A DNA stretch of 64,000 nucleotides from Luteococcus peritonei (lineage in GTDB: Bacteria; Actinomycetota; Actinomycetes; Propionibacteriales; Propionibacteriaceae): contig NZ_BAAAIX010000001.1 of assembly GCF_039526385.1 (NCBI RefSeq), positions 1-64,000 of the forward strand, read 5' to 3'. Below the pieces are notes generated by a model that made no database searches, was not told the origin of the DNA, and saw only the letters and a program-made list of their open reading frames with translations. This document shows positions 14,788-23,677 of this stretch, in pieces. Numbering within the stretch: the stretch's first letter is position 1; each line of letters starts with the position of its first letter. The position numbers were made by a program, and so were the translations under genes.

Positions 14788-16581
14788 TCAGCCCTCGGCG
14801 GTCTCGGCCGCCTCCAGCCAGGCCAGCTCCAGCTCGTCGGACTCGTCGGTGGCCAGCTGCAGCTCGGCCTGCAGCTCCGCCAGCCGGGTGTAGTCGCTGG
14901 CCGCCTCGGCCATCTGCTGGTGCAGTCGGTCCATCCGGGCGCGCAGTTTGGTGAGCTGGCCGTCGATCCGGCTCATCTCCTTCTTCGCCGCCCGCTGCTC
15001 GGCCGCCGACACCTTCGGTCCCGAGGCCGCGGCGGGGGAGTCGGGCTGCTCCGCGGCGGCCGGTGCCGCGGCCCGCGAGCTGCGCCGGTGCTCCAGGTAC
15101 TGGTCCACGCCGCCGGGCAGCAGGACGCAGCGGCCGTCGCCCATCAGCGCATAGGTGTGGTCGGTGACGCGCTCCAGGAAGTAGCGGTCGTGGCTGACGA
15201 TGATCATCGTGCCCGGCCAGGTGTCGAGGTAGTCCTCGATCACGGTCAGGGTGTCGATGTCCAGGTCATTGGTGGGCTCGTCGAGGAGCAGCACATTGGG
15301 CTCCTCCATCAGGATCCGCAGGAAGCTCAGCCGTCGGCGTTCGCCACCGGACAGCTCGCTGATCCGGGTCACCAGCTTGTCGCCGGTGAAGCCGAACTCC
15401 TGCAGCAGGTTGGAGGCGCTGGCGTCCTTGCCGGTGGCCAGCTTCGTCTCCGCCTTGATCCGGTTCACGCTCTCCAGCACCGTCTCGCGGTCGTCCAGTT
15501 CCCCGACGTGCTGGCTCAGGTGGCCCAGCCGCAGCGTCTTGCCCTGCTTGATCCGCCCGGAGGTGGGCTCGATCTGGTGCGCCAGCAGGTTCAGCAGGGT
15601 GGTCTTGCCGGCGCCGTTGACGCCCAGCAGGCCGATCCGGTCGCCCGGGCCGATGGACCAGGTGAGCTGGTTGAGCAGGGTGCGCTCGCCGAAGCGCAGC
15701 GTCACCTTCTCCAGGTCGAAGACGTCCTTGCCCAGCCGGGTGACGCTGAACTGCTCCAGGGCCAGCCGGTCGCGCGGTGGCGGGACGTCTGCGATCAGGC
15801 TGTTGGCCGCCTCGATGCGGAACCTGGGCTTGGAGGTGCGGGCCGGGGCGCCGCGACGCAGCCAGGCCAGCTCCTTGCGCACCAGGTTCTGGCGTCGTGC
15901 CTCGTTGGCCGCGGCCTGGCGGGCGCGCTCGGCGCGGGCCAGCACATAGGCCGCGTAGCCGCCGTCATAGGCGTCCACGACGCCGTCGTGCACCTCCCAG
16001 ACCCGGTTGCAGATGGCGTCCAGGAACCAGCGGTCGTGGCTCACCACGAGCATGGCGATGGAGCGCTGCTGCAGGGTGTTGAGGTGGTCGGCCAGCCAGG
16101 CCACCGCCTCCACGTCGAGGTGGTTGGTGGGCTCGTCGAGCACCAGCAGGTCGTGCTGGCCGAACATCAGGCTCACCAGGCCGGCCCGGCGGCGCTCGCC
16201 GCCCGAGAGGCGGGAGAGCTCGGCATCCAGGTCGATGTCGGCCAGCAGGTGCTCCACCACGGCCCGGCGGTAGGCGTCGCGGGCCCAGACGTGGTCGGGT
16301 TCCCCGGCGACGATCAGGTCGCGCACCGTCTCGCCGGAGCGGACCTGCTCGGCCTGGGTGAGCACACCGATCGAGACCGAGCCGGTGCGGGTGACACGGC
16401 CTTGGTCCGGTTCCAGGGCGCCGGTGAGCACCTTGAGCAGGGTGGACTTGCCGTCGCCGTTGCGGCCGACGACGCCGATCACGTCGCCCTTGCCCAGGCC
16501 CAGCGAGACCTGGTCCAGGATGGTGCGGGTGCCGAAGGTCTTGCTGACCTGCTCGGCGTTGACGAGGTTGGTGGCTGCCAC
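14788..16581 (-). CDS. ABC-F family ATPase (Uup-like)
   Basis: This 597-residue soluble protein has two ABC domains and no membrane segment. The first has Walker A GRNGDGKST, the signature LSGGERRRAGL and LVLDEPTNHLD. The second has GVNGAGKTT, ELSGGERRRLSF and LLLDEPTNDLD. A linker separates them, and a C-terminal coiled coil rich in Gln/Ala/Glu (about 520-590) is typical of Uup. ABC-F proteins act on ribosomes or on DNA structures. Uup-type members are linked to 50S assembly and DNA repair, not transport. The GTG start at 16581 lies four bases from the DUF4191 stop, so the genes are probably co-transcribed. Confidence 0.92.
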   Translation of the reverse strand: MAATNLVNAEQVSKTFGTRTILDQVSLGLGKGDVIGVVGRNGDGKSTLLKVLTGALEPDQGRVTRTGSVSIGVLTQAEQVRSGETVRDLIVAGEPDHVWARDAYRRAVVEHLLADIDLDAELSRLSGGERRRAGLVSLMFGQHDLLVLDEPTNHLDVEAVAWLADHLNTLQQRSIAMLVVSHDRWFLDAICNRVWEVHDGVVDAYDGGYAAYVLARAERARQAAANEARRQNLVRKELAWLRRGAPARTSKPRFRIEAANSLIADVPPPRDRLALEQFSVTRLGKDVFDLEKVTLRFGERTLLNQLTWSIGPGDRIGLLGVNGAGKTTLLNLLAHQIEPTSGRIKQGKTLRLGHLSQHVGELDDRETVLESVNRIKAETKLATGKDASASNLLQEFGFTGDKLVTRISELSGGERRRLSFLRILMEEPNVLLLDEPTNDLDIDTLTVIEDYLDTWPGTMIIVSHDRYFLERVTDHTYALMGDGRCVLLPGGVDQYLEHRRSSRAAAPAAAEQPDSPAAASGPKVSAAEQRAAKKEMSRIDGQLTKLRARMDRLHQQMAEAASDYTRLAELQAELQLATDESDELELAWLEAAETAEG

Positions 16582-16584
16582 GGA

Positions 16585-17343
16585 TCAGCGGCCGCGCATG
16601 GCGCGTCGCGAGCCCTGCTGGGGCAGCGGGCCCTTGGGCAGCGGGACGCGGGAGCGCACGGCGTCCATGGCGCGCAGGCGTTTGGTGACGTCGTCCACCT
16701 GCACCTTGGTGAGCGTCTTGGGCATCTTCTTGATGTGATCGGCCAGCTTGGCCAGCGGCACCTGGCCCTGGCCGTCGCCCATCTGCACGGTCTGTACCTT
16801 GACGCCGTAGGCGGTCTGCTCGTGGCGCTTCACCTCGGTGGCCAGCAGCTGCTTGAGGCGCTTGGGATCACCTTCGCCCACCAGGATCAGGCCGCCGGGG
16901 CCCACCACGCGGTGCACCACGTCCATGCTGCGGGTGGCGGTGATGGCCGGGGTGGAGTGCCAGTCCTTGCCCAGCATGTTGAGCGCGATCTCGGCGGAGC
17001 CGGGCTGGCCCTCGTAGCGGGTGTAGACCGACTTCTTGACCCGACGGGTGAACAGGAACAGGGCCAGCGACAGGCCGGCCATGATGCCCAGCGGGATCCA
17101 CAGCCAGACCGGCTCGAAGACGAACAGTCCGAGCAGCAGGCAGACCAGGAAGGGCACCAGGAAGCCGGCGGCCAGCACCCACGGCAGCTGCGGGTCCGCC
17201 TCCTGGGTGAGGCGGTAGCTCTCGCGCAGCTGGCGCATCTGGCTCCAGTCCCGCGGGTCGCTGGAGTTCTTCTTGCGCTCCTTCTCAGCCTTGATCTGGG
17301 CCTTCTGCTGGGCCCGCAGTTCCTTGGCCTTCTCGCTCGCCAT
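16585..17343 (-). CDS. DUF4191 membrane protein
   Basis: The 252-residue protein has a charged, Lys-rich N-terminus and two adjacent transmembrane helices (about 55-75 and 82-102), followed by a cytoplasmic domain that includes VHRVVGPGGLILVGEGDP. This is the actinobacterial DUF4191 family, of unknown function, often found near lipA and sucB. I chose the ATG at 17343 (MASEKAKEL), with GGAG upstream, over a GTG two codons earlier. Upstream lies sucB on the same strand beyond a terminator, and downstream the ABC-F gene. Confidence 0.85.
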   Translation of the reverse strand: MASEKAKELRAQQKAQIKAEKERKKNSSDPRDWSQMRQLRESYRLTQEADPQLPWVLAAGFLVPFLVCLLLGLFVFEPVWLWIPLGIMAGLSLALFLFTRRVKKSVYTRYEGQPGSAEIALNMLGKDWHSTPAITATRSMDVVHRVVGPGGLILVGEGDPKRLKQLLATEVKRHEQTAYGVKVQTVQMGDGQGQVPLAKLADHIKKMPKTLTKVQVDDVTKRLRAMDAVRSRVPLPKGPLPQQGSRRAMRGR

Positions 17344-17430
17344 CGTCACTCCGCACTAGGTCTGGTGGTGGATCTGGTGCTGCCGGGCAGCGCCACCGAG
17401 CCATGCTATCCGCCCGCGGCGCCCGGACAC

Positions 17431-17468
17431 GAACGGGCCCGCACCCCCGAGGGGATGCGGGCCCGTTC
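17431..17468 (-). terminator. sucB terminator
   Basis: A 13-bp perfect stem (GAACGGGCCCGCA / TGCGGGCCCGTTC), with further CCCC/GGGG pairing inside the loop, lies 15 bases after the sucB stop. Confidence 0.8.
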
Positions 17469-17482
17469 GACGCGTGCTGCGA

Positions 17483-19324
17483 TCAGGCGCCGAGCTCACC
17501 GGCGAAGTCGCCGTCCTCGAGGCGACTCTTGACCGCCGCCAGGAAGAGGGCTGCCTTCGCACCGTCGATCAGGCGGTGGTCGTAGGTCAGCGAGAGGTAC
17601 ATCATGTCGCGCACCGCGATCACGTCCGCACCGTCCACGTCGAGCACGACGGGGCGCTTCACCAGCGCGCCGGTGCCCAGGATGGCCACCTGCGGCAGGT
17701 TGATGATCGGGGTGTCGAACAGGGTGCCGGCCGAGCCGTAGTTGGTGATGGTGAAGGTGCCACCACCCAGCTCGTCGGGGGTCACGCTGTTGCTGCGGGT
17801 ACGCGCGGCCAGGTCGGCGATCTTCTTGGCCAGGCCGGCGATGTTCAGGTCGCCGGCGTCCTTGATGACCGGGACCAGCAGGCCCTTGTCGGTGTCCACC
17901 GCGATGCCGATGTGCTCGACGTCGTGGTAGGTCACCTGGTTGTCCTCGATCGTGGCGTTCACGAAGGGGAACTGCTTGAGGGCCTCGATGGACGCCTTGG
18001 TGATGAAGGGCAGGTAGCTCAGCGAAGCACCCTCGCGCTTCTTGAAGTCGTCCTTGTGCTGCTTGCGCAGCTGGGAGATCTTCGTGAGGTCCACCTCGAC
18101 CGTCGCGGTCAGCTGGGCCGAGGTCTGCAGCGATTCGGTCATCCGCTTGGCGATGGTCTGGCGCAGGCGACTCATCTTCTCGGTGGTGCCGCGCTTGCTG
18201 GAGTCGGCACCCTTCGGGACCTGCGGGGCGGCAGCCGGAGCAGCCGGGGCGGCAGCGGGAGCGGCGGCCGGGGCCGGAGCCTTCTTGGCCTCGGCGGCGG
18301 CGATCACGTCCTGCTTGCGGATCCGGCCACCCACGCCGGTCCCGGTGATCTCACTCAGCTCGACGCCGTTCTCGGCGGCCAGCTTGCGCACCAGCGGGGT
18401 GACGTAGATGCCCTCGTCGGAAGCCTTCTTGGCAGCCGGGGCCGCGGGAGCGGCGGGGGCAGCCGGGGCCGCGGGAGCCGGAGCAGCGGCGGGAGCCTCG
18501 GCCTTGGGAGCCTCGGCCTTGGGGGCCTCCTCCTGCTTCGGGGCCTCCTCGGCCTTGGGGGCCTCCTCCTGCTTCGGCTGCTCGGGAGCCGCGGCGGCCT
18601 CCTCCTGCTTCGGCTGCTCGGGAGCCGCGGCGGGGGCGGCGGCCTGGGCGGAGGCGTCACCGATCACGGCGAGCACGGAACCCACCTCGGCCACCTCGTC
18701 CTCCTTCACCCGGATCTCCAGCACGGTGCCGGCGACGGGGGAGGGGATCTCGGTGTCGACCTTGTCGGTGGAGACCTCCACCAGCGCCTCGTCGGCCTCG
18801 ATGCTGTCGCCGACCTCCTTCAGCCAGCGGCTGATGGTGCCCTCGGTCACGGACTCGCCCAGCGCGGGCAGCGTGACCTCGGTGCCCTGGGCAGCACCGT
18901 CGGCGGGAGCCGCGGCGGCCTCGCCACCGGCGGGGGCCTCGGCGGCCGAGGGATCGGCCGGGGCGGCCTCGGTCTCGTTCACGGCCTCCTGCGAGTCGAC
19001 GGCGGCCTCGGCGGGCTGCTCGTTGTCGACCGGCTTCTCGGTGGAGGGGGTGGTGGGGGCTGCGGCGACGTCGGCGCCGGCCTCGGACTCCTCGCCGATG
19101 ACGGCGAGCACGGCGCCCACCTCGGCGACGTCGTCCTCGGCCACGCGGATCTCGAGGACCACGCCGGCAGCCGGGGAGGGGATCTCGGTGTCCACCTTGT
19201 CGGTGGAGACCTCGACGAGGGCCTCGTCGACCTCAACACGGTCTCCGACCGCCTTCAGCCAACGAGAGACGGTGCCTTCGGTGACGCTTTCACCAAGGGC
19301 GGGAAGGGTGACTTCGGTCGCCAT
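17483..19324 (-). CDS. sucB: dihydrolipoyllysine acyltransferase (E2) of 2-oxoacid dehydrogenase, two lipoyl domains
   Basis: The 613-residue E2 component has two lipoyl domains with the lipoylated lysines at 43 and 188 (each in STDKVDTEIPSP). A long Ala/Pro/Glu/Lys linker follows (about 225-300, with repeated PKQEEAPKAEE-like units). The E1/E3-binding domain (about 307-343) has TPLVRKLAAENGVELSEI, and the catalytic domain ends with DHRLIDG (582-588, His583). In many actinobacteria this protein, annotated sucB or dlaT, is the shared E2 of pyruvate dehydrogenase. Which complex it serves cannot be told from sequence. The start MATEVTLPALGE at 19324 has AAAGGAG upstream. The lipA/lipB genes often found beside it are absent here. 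Confidence 0.93.
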   Translation of the reverse strand: MATEVTLPALGESVTEGTVSRWLKAVGDRVEVDEALVEVSTDKVDTEIPSPAAGVVLEIRVAEDDVAEVGAVLAVIGEESEAGADVAAAPTTPSTEKPVDNEQPAEAAVDSQEAVNETEAAPADPSAAEAPAGGEAAAAPADGAAQGTEVTLPALGESVTEGTISRWLKEVGDSIEADEALVEVSTDKVDTEIPSPVAGTVLEIRVKEDEVAEVGSVLAVIGDASAQAAAPAAAPEQPKQEEAAAAPEQPKQEEAPKAEEAPKQEEAPKAEAPKAEAPAAAPAPAAPAAPAAPAAPAAKKASDEGIYVTPLVRKLAAENGVELSEITGTGVGGRIRKQDVIAAAEAKKAPAPAAAPAAAPAAPAAAPQVPKGADSSKRGTTEKMSRLRQTIAKRMTESLQTSAQLTATVEVDLTKISQLRKQHKDDFKKREGASLSYLPFITKASIEALKQFPFVNATIEDNQVTYHDVEHIGIAVDTDKGLLVPVIKDAGDLNIAGLAKKIADLAARTRSNSVTPDELGGGTFTITNYGSAGTLFDTPIINLPQVAILGTGALVKRPVVLDVDGADVIAVRDMMYLSLTYDHRLIDGAKAALFLAAVKSRLEDGDFAGELGA

Positions 19325-19365
19325 GAGGTTGGGGCTCCTTTGCAGATCCACGGATTGTCCCGGCC

Positions 19366-19406
19366 AGACTATCCCCCTGCGGGGCTTGTCACACATCCCC
19401 CTGCGG
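19366..19406 (-). promoter_or_regulatory. sucB promoter with a 12-bp direct repeat
   Basis: On the minus strand TAGTCT (19371-19366) is the -10 box. CCGCAGGGGGAT occurs twice, ending directly at the -10 and again 24 bases upstream. The pair flanks the -35 region and may be an operator. Confidence 0.45.
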
Positions 19407-19435
19407 ATCGGGACGCGCGCGGCGCCGGCGACACC

Positions 19436-19467
19436 GACGGGGCGGCACCCCGCGGTGCCGCCCCGTC
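19436..19467 (-). terminator. pepA terminator
   Basis: A 14-bp perfect stem (GACGGGGCGGCACC / GGTGCCGCCCCGTC, 4-nt loop) lies 14 bases after the pepA stop. Confidence 0.8.
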
Positions 19468-19481
19468 GTAGCGAGAAGGCG

Positions 19482-20966
19482 TCAGTCCTGCAGCGAGCGG
19501 GCCAGCTCCACCAGGGTGCGCACCGAGGCGCCCGTGCCACCGTTGGGCACGTAGTCATAGGGCTGCTCGCTGTTGAAGGCCGGTCCGGCGATGTCCAGGT
19601 GGGCCCAGGCGGTGTCCTGCGCGACGAAGCGCTGCAGGAAGGCGGCGGCCGTCATCGCACCGCCGTAGCGCGAGCCGCCCGACTTCAGGTCGGCCACCTT
19701 CGAGTCCAGCTCGCTGCGGATGTGCTCGGGGATCGGCAGCTGCCAGAAGTCCTCGCCGGCCACCTCGGCGGCGTCCAGCACCAGGTCGGCGGTGGCATCG
19801 TCCGAGGTCATCAGCCCCGCGGTGCGCAGCCCCAGGGCCACCATGCAGGCGCCGGTCAGGGTGGCCACGTCCACCACCAGGTCGGGCCGGTCGGTCTGGG
19901 CGCGGGCCAGCGCGTCGGCCATCACCAGGCGGCCCTCGGCGTCGGAGTTCACGTTCTCCACGGTCTGGCCGCCGTACATGGTGATCACGTCGCTGGGCCG
20001 GTAGGAGCTGCCCGAGGGCATGTTCTCGGCCATCGAGGCATAGCAGGTGACGTGGACCGCCAGGCCCAGTTCGGCGATGGCGCGGGTGGCCGCCAGCACC
20101 GCCGCAGCGCCGGACATGTCGCACTTCATGGTGTACATGCCCTCGGCCGGCTTCAGGTTCAGGCCGCCGGTGTCGAAGGTGATGCCCTTGCCCACCAGCA
20201 CCAGGTGGTTGCGGGCGCCGCGGGGCTTGTAGTCCAGCCGCACCAGGCGCGGCGGACGGGCCGAGCCGCCGCCGACGGCCAGGATGCCGCCGAAGCCCTG
20301 CCGGGCCAGCTCCTTCTCGTCCAGCACCTCCACCTCGATCTTCGAGCCCTTGGCCAGATCCTTGGCCTGCTCGGCGAAGGTCTGGGGGTAGAGCAGGTTC
20401 GCCGGGGTGTTCACCCAGGTGCGTGCGGTCAGCACGGCGCGCGCCACGGCCTCGGCATCGGCCAGCACCTGCTTGGCCTCTGCACCGGAGACGGCGCTGA
20501 CCACGCTGAGCCGCGAGACCCGCTGCCGGGGCTCGCTGCCCACCTTGGTGAACTCGTCGGCGCCCAGCACCGCGCCCTCGATGGCGGCGCGCACCGTCTC
20601 GGGCTCGTCGGTGGACAGGTTCACCGCGACATGGACCGGCGCCTCGCCGCTGCGGCCCAGCAGGGCGCGCACCGCGGCGCCGGTGCTGCGGCGCACCTGT
20701 TCCGGGGTGGGCTCGTCCTCGCCCAGGCCCACCACGGCCAGCGCGGTGTCCAGACGGGGAAGCAGGGTGACGTGACCGGCCCTGGACTCGGCACCCAACG
20801 AGCGGGCCAGCTCCAGCACGCCGCCGAAGGGCTTGGCCGCCTTCTCGGTGGCGGAGCCGACGCCCACCAGCCGGGGCTCGCCGCCCTGCAGTCCCACCAC
20901 CACGTGGTCGGCGCCGGAGGGGACCTGGTTGACGATCTCGATTGCGGGGAGCTGGGTGCTGGGCAC
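19482..20966 (-). CDS. pepA: leucyl aminopeptidase
   Basis: This 494-residue M17 aminopeptidase removes N-terminal residues from peptides in the cytoplasm. The dinuclear metal site is intact: Lys260 and Asp265 in VGKGITFDTGG, Asp283 in KCDMSGAAAV, and Asp342/Glu344 in NSDAEGRLVMADAL. The PepA N-terminal domain occupies about residues 1-165. The GTG start has GAAAGG upstream. A TAGCCT box about 40 bases upstream on the minus strand may be its -10. The gene is divergent from gcvT. Confidence 0.95.
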   Translation of the reverse strand: MPSTQLPAIEIVNQVPSGADHVVVGLQGGEPRLVGVGSATEKAAKPFGGVLELARSLGAESRAGHVTLLPRLDTALAVVGLGEDEPTPEQVRRSTGAAVRALLGRSGEAPVHVAVNLSTDEPETVRAAIEGAVLGADEFTKVGSEPRQRVSRLSVVSAVSGAEAKQVLADAEAVARAVLTARTWVNTPANLLYPQTFAEQAKDLAKGSKIEVEVLDEKELARQGFGGILAVGGGSARPPRLVRLDYKPRGARNHLVLVGKGITFDTGGLNLKPAEGMYTMKCDMSGAAAVLAATRAIAELGLAVHVTCYASMAENMPSGSSYRPSDVITMYGGQTVENVNSDAEGRLVMADALARAQTDRPDLVVDVATLTGACMVALGLRTAGLMTSDDATADLVLDAAEVAGEDFWQLPIPEHIRSELDSKVADLKSGGSRYGGAMTAAAFLQRFVAQDTAWAHLDIAGPAFNSEQPYDYVPNGGTGASVRTLVELARSLQD

Positions 20967-21061
20967 GGAGGGCCTTTCGACGGTCAGACGGTTACCTGAG
21001 CGAGGCTAGCCCAGCGCGCCCGAGGGCCCAAGGGGACTGTCGATGGCAAATTGGCGTCGGC

Positions 21062-21067
21062 TAGCCT
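21062..21067 (+). promoter_or_regulatory. -10 box of gcvT
   Basis: TAGCCT lies 95 bases before the gcvT start, giving a leader of about 85 nt. The leader contains a small CGCC-GAAA-GGCG hairpin shortly before the ribosome binding site. Confidence 0.45.
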
Positions 21068-21161
21068 GTGTCGAACGAGAACCTTTCGCGGTTCGGGCGA
21101 CGCTGCCCGAATTGTGCCGTTGGGCCCACCGGACGCCGAAAGGCGATGACTGAGGAGAGAG

Positions 21162-22280
21162 ATGACCGAGGAACTGCTGCGCTCCCCGCTCCACGAGCGC
21201 CACGAGCAGGCCGGTGCCAAGTTCGCCGAGTTCGGCGGCTGGTCGATGCCCCTGGAGTATGCGGGGGGCGGGGTGATCGCCGAGCACCACTGCGTGCGTG
21301 ACCAGGTGGGCATCTTCGACGTCTCCCACCTGGGCAAGGCCCGGGTCACCGGCGAGGCCGCCATCGACTTCCTGAACCGCTGCCTGACCAATGACCTGCA
21401 CAAGGTGGGCCCGGGCAAGGCGCAGTACACCATGCTGTGCAACGAGCAGGGTGGCGTCACCGACGACCTGATCGCCTACGTGAACTCCGAGACCGACATC
21501 TTCCTGATCCCGAACGCGGCCAACACCGCCAAGGTGGTGCAGGTGCTCGCGGACCGGGCCCGCGCGGAGGTGAACGACATCCAGGTGGTCAACCAGCACC
21601 AGGACTTCGCCGTCCTGGCGGTGCAGGGTCCGAGTTCGGAGGCCCTGCTCAACGACCTGGGGCTGCCCACCGACATGGACTACATGGCCTTCCGCGTGAT
21701 CGAGCGCGAGGGCTGGACCATGACGGTCTGCCGCACCGGCTACACCGGTGAGAAGGGCTACGAGCTGGTGGTCCCCACCGAGCACGCGCTCACCGTCTGG
21801 GACGAGGTGATGGCCGCCGGCCAGCGGCTGGGCATCCGTCCCTGCGGGCTGGGGGCGCGCGACACGCTGCGCACCGAGATGGGCTACTCGCTGCACGGCA
21901 ACGACATCAGCCCCGAGATCAATCCGGTGGAGGCCGGCCTGTCCTGGGCGGTGGGCTGGAAGAAGACCGAGCCCTTCCTCGGCTCCGACGTGCTGCGCGC
22001 CATCAAGGCCGAGGGGCCGGCCCGACGGATGCGCGGCCTGCTGGCGCTGGGGCGCGGCATCCCGCGGCACGGCATGTCCGTGGTGGACGACGAGGGTTCT
22101 GTGATCGGTGAGGTCACCAGCGGCACCTTCTCGCCCACCCTGAAGCAGGGCGTCGCCCTGGCACTCGTGGACGCCGCGGTGGAGCTCGACGACGAGGTGG
22201 GGGTGCAGGTGCGCAACCGGGTGGAGCGCTTCCGCGTGGTGCGCCCGCCCTTCGTGACCCCCGAGGTCCGCGAGGGCTGA
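21162..22280 (+). CDS. gcvT: aminomethyltransferase (glycine cleavage T protein)
   Basis: The T protein transfers the methylene group of the H-protein-bound intermediate to tetrahydrofolate. The 372-residue sequence starts with LLRSPLHERHEQAGAKFAEF and contains VGIFDVSHLGK (about 48-58), CRTGYTGEKGYEL (about 191-203), LGARDTLRTEMGYSLHGNDI and a C-terminal barrel with GEVTSGTFSPTLKQG. GGAGAGAG precedes the ATG. The gcvH and gcvP genes are not nearby, as is common in actinobacteria. Confidence 0.95.
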   Translation: MTEELLRSPLHERHEQAGAKFAEFGGWSMPLEYAGGGVIAEHHCVRDQVGIFDVSHLGKARVTGEAAIDFLNRCLTNDLHKVGPGKAQYTMLCNEQGGVTDDLIAYVNSETDIFLIPNAANTAKVVQVLADRARAEVNDIQVVNQHQDFAVLAVQGPSSEALLNDLGLPTDMDYMAFRVIEREGWTMTVCRTGYTGEKGYELVVPTEHALTVWDEVMAAGQRLGIRPCGLGARDTLRTEMGYSLHGNDISPEINPVEAGLSWAVGWKKTEPFLGSDVLRAIKAEGPARRMRGLLALGRGIPRHGMSVVDDEGSVIGEVTSGTFSPTLKQGVALALVDAAVELDDEVGVQVRNRVERFRVVRPPFVTPEVREG

Positions 22281-22292
22281 GGCGGGACCCCG

Positions 22293-22604
22293 TCAGGCCC
22301 GGGCGGCGTCCTCGCGACGCAGGTCCTGCACCAGCAGGGCGCCGCCGAAGGCCAGCACCAGCGCGCCGGTGCCGATCACCACGGGCTGCGAGATCCGGGC
22401 CGAGTGCAGCCGCTGCTCATAGCTCTGCACCTCGTCGGTGCCCATCTGGCCGAAGCCGTTCTTGTGGCAGACGTCACCAGGGTGCATCTCCACCCCGCGG
22501 CAGCTGACGTCCGGGCTGGCCACCCGGACCACCCCGAGGACCAGCAGCGCCAACCCCGCCAGGGCCAGCAGCAGGTGCGCGGCCCGGCGCCCGGTGAGCC
22601 TCAC
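22293..22604 (-). CDS. small membrane protein of unknown function
   Basis: The 103-residue protein has two predicted transmembrane helices (about 8-28 and 73-93). Between them is an extracytoplasmic loop containing two cysteines in SCRGVEMHPGDVC, which could form a disulfide. Short proteins with this VxCxGxxMxPGxxC pattern occur in other actinobacteria without known function. Its GTG start overlaps the stop of the upstream gene (GTGA), indicating coupling. Confidence 0.75.
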   Translation of the reverse strand: MRLTGRRAAHLLLALAGLALLVLGVVRVASPDVSCRGVEMHPGDVCHKNGFGQMGTDEVQSYEQRLHSARISQPVVIGTGALVLAFGGALLVQDLRREDAARA

Positions 22605-22819
22605 TCCGCCTCCAGCGACATCGGTCCGTAGACCAGGCGGTCCTCCTCGAACAGGCTCACCTGGGCCACGCCCAGGTCGGCGAGCTCCTGGTAGTACTCG
22701 GCCAGCCAGGCCTCGGCCATCGCCTGGTCCTCGAAGCGGCGGCCGATGCCGGCACCTGCAAGATCATCTTCGGTGGCCTCCCCGGCGGGGGAGAGTTCGG
22801 CGGTCCACAGATATCCCAT
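22601..22819 (-). CDS. small conserved hypothetical protein
   Basis: The 72-residue acidic soluble protein begins MGYLWTAELSPAG and has an alternating helix-strand pattern ending VAQVSLFEEDRLVYGPM. No known domain is recognised. The ATG at 22819 has AGGAGAAG nine bases upstream. It sits between the DUF3043 gene (35 bases upstream) and the overlapping small membrane protein, so the three form a minus-strand unit. Confidence 0.7.
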   Translation of the reverse strand: MGYLWTAELSPAGEATEDDLAGAGIGRRFEDQAMAEAWLAEYYQELADLGVAQVSLFEEDRLVYGPMSLEAE

Positions 22820-22854
22820 GATCAACTTCTCCTGGTCCTGGTCCGGCGGCCTGC

Positions 22855-23499
22855 TCAGTAGGACTCGCCGCGCGCGATCGCGGGCTGGGGGCGACGCAGG
22901 GCGCGCAGCGTCATCATCCGGTTGATGATGTACATCATGATGCCTCGCTGCTTGACCAGACCGCGCTCGGCCAGCAGGCGGGTGTACCCGCGCCAGACCA
23001 CGACGATGTTGAGGATCCACAGCGCGAACAGGCCCAGCATGGCCAGTGAGGTTCCGGTCACGACAGCCTGGTGGCGGCCGCCGGCCAGCGAGATGGCCAT
23101 GATCACCAGCATCAGCGGGATCGTGAACTCCGTGATGGTCCATCGGGCGTCGACGTGGTCGCGGGCCAGACGCCGCTCCTTGGTGTTCTCCACGGCGTCC
23201 AGGTTGCGCAGCCGGGCGTCGCGGGCGGCCTCGCGCTCGGCGCGCTTGGCCTCCTTCGGGCTGAGCTGGGGGTGCAGACGCGCCATCCTGGCCGCTTCGG
23301 CCTCGGCGCGGGTGGGGGTGCGGGTGCCCTTCTTGCGCGGCTGGCGGGAGGCGGTGGCTGCCTGGTCGAGCGAGGGGTCCTCGACGGTCTCGGTGGCCGC
23401 GGGGCCACCGGCCAACCGGGCCTCCGTGGCCCCGCCGCTCCTGCGGGCCGCGCGGCCCTGCTCGGTCTTGCCCTGCTCATAGGGTCGGAAGAGTCCCAC
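22855..23499 (-). CDS. DUF3043 membrane protein
   Basis: The 214-residue protein matches the actinobacterial DUF3043 family. It has a long charged N-terminal region (1-110, rich in Arg, Glu and Ala) and the conserved RDHVDARWTITEF (about 113-125). Two transmembrane helices follow (about 126-142 and 150-172), then a short basic tail. Function is unknown. The GTG start has GAGGAC upstream. It is the first gene of a three-gene minus-strand unit and diverges from pit. Confidence 0.85.
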   Translation of the reverse strand: MGLFRPYEQGKTEQGRAARRSGGATEARLAGGPAATETVEDPSLDQAATASRQPRKKGTRTPTRAEAEAARMARLHPQLSPKEAKRAEREAARDARLRNLDAVENTKERRLARDHVDARWTITEFTIPLMLVIMAISLAGGRHQAVVTGTSLAMLGLFALWILNIVVVWRGYTRLLAERGLVKQRGIMMYIINRMMTLRALRRPQPAIARGESY

Positions 23500-23677
23500 G
23501 GTGTGTCCTCGTCGTCTCGGGTCGCCTGCCGGTGCCGGCGTGATGGGGACATGCTAGTGCCCGGTGCCAGCGGCCCGGTCGCGACGGTCTCCCCGGCCAC
23601 TCCCACCACAGCGGCTGTGAGATTTCTCGCTCGGGCCCGGCCGAAGGCGGCCCTGGGGACGTGACCAACCGGTCATT

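Noticed and set aside
21068..21161. Glycine riboswitch in the gcvT leader (CGCCGAAAGGCG hairpin)
   Set aside because: The tandem glycine aptamer core with its conserved GGAGAG and CGCCGAAGG blocks in order is not present. Only a small hairpin with a similar string occurs.
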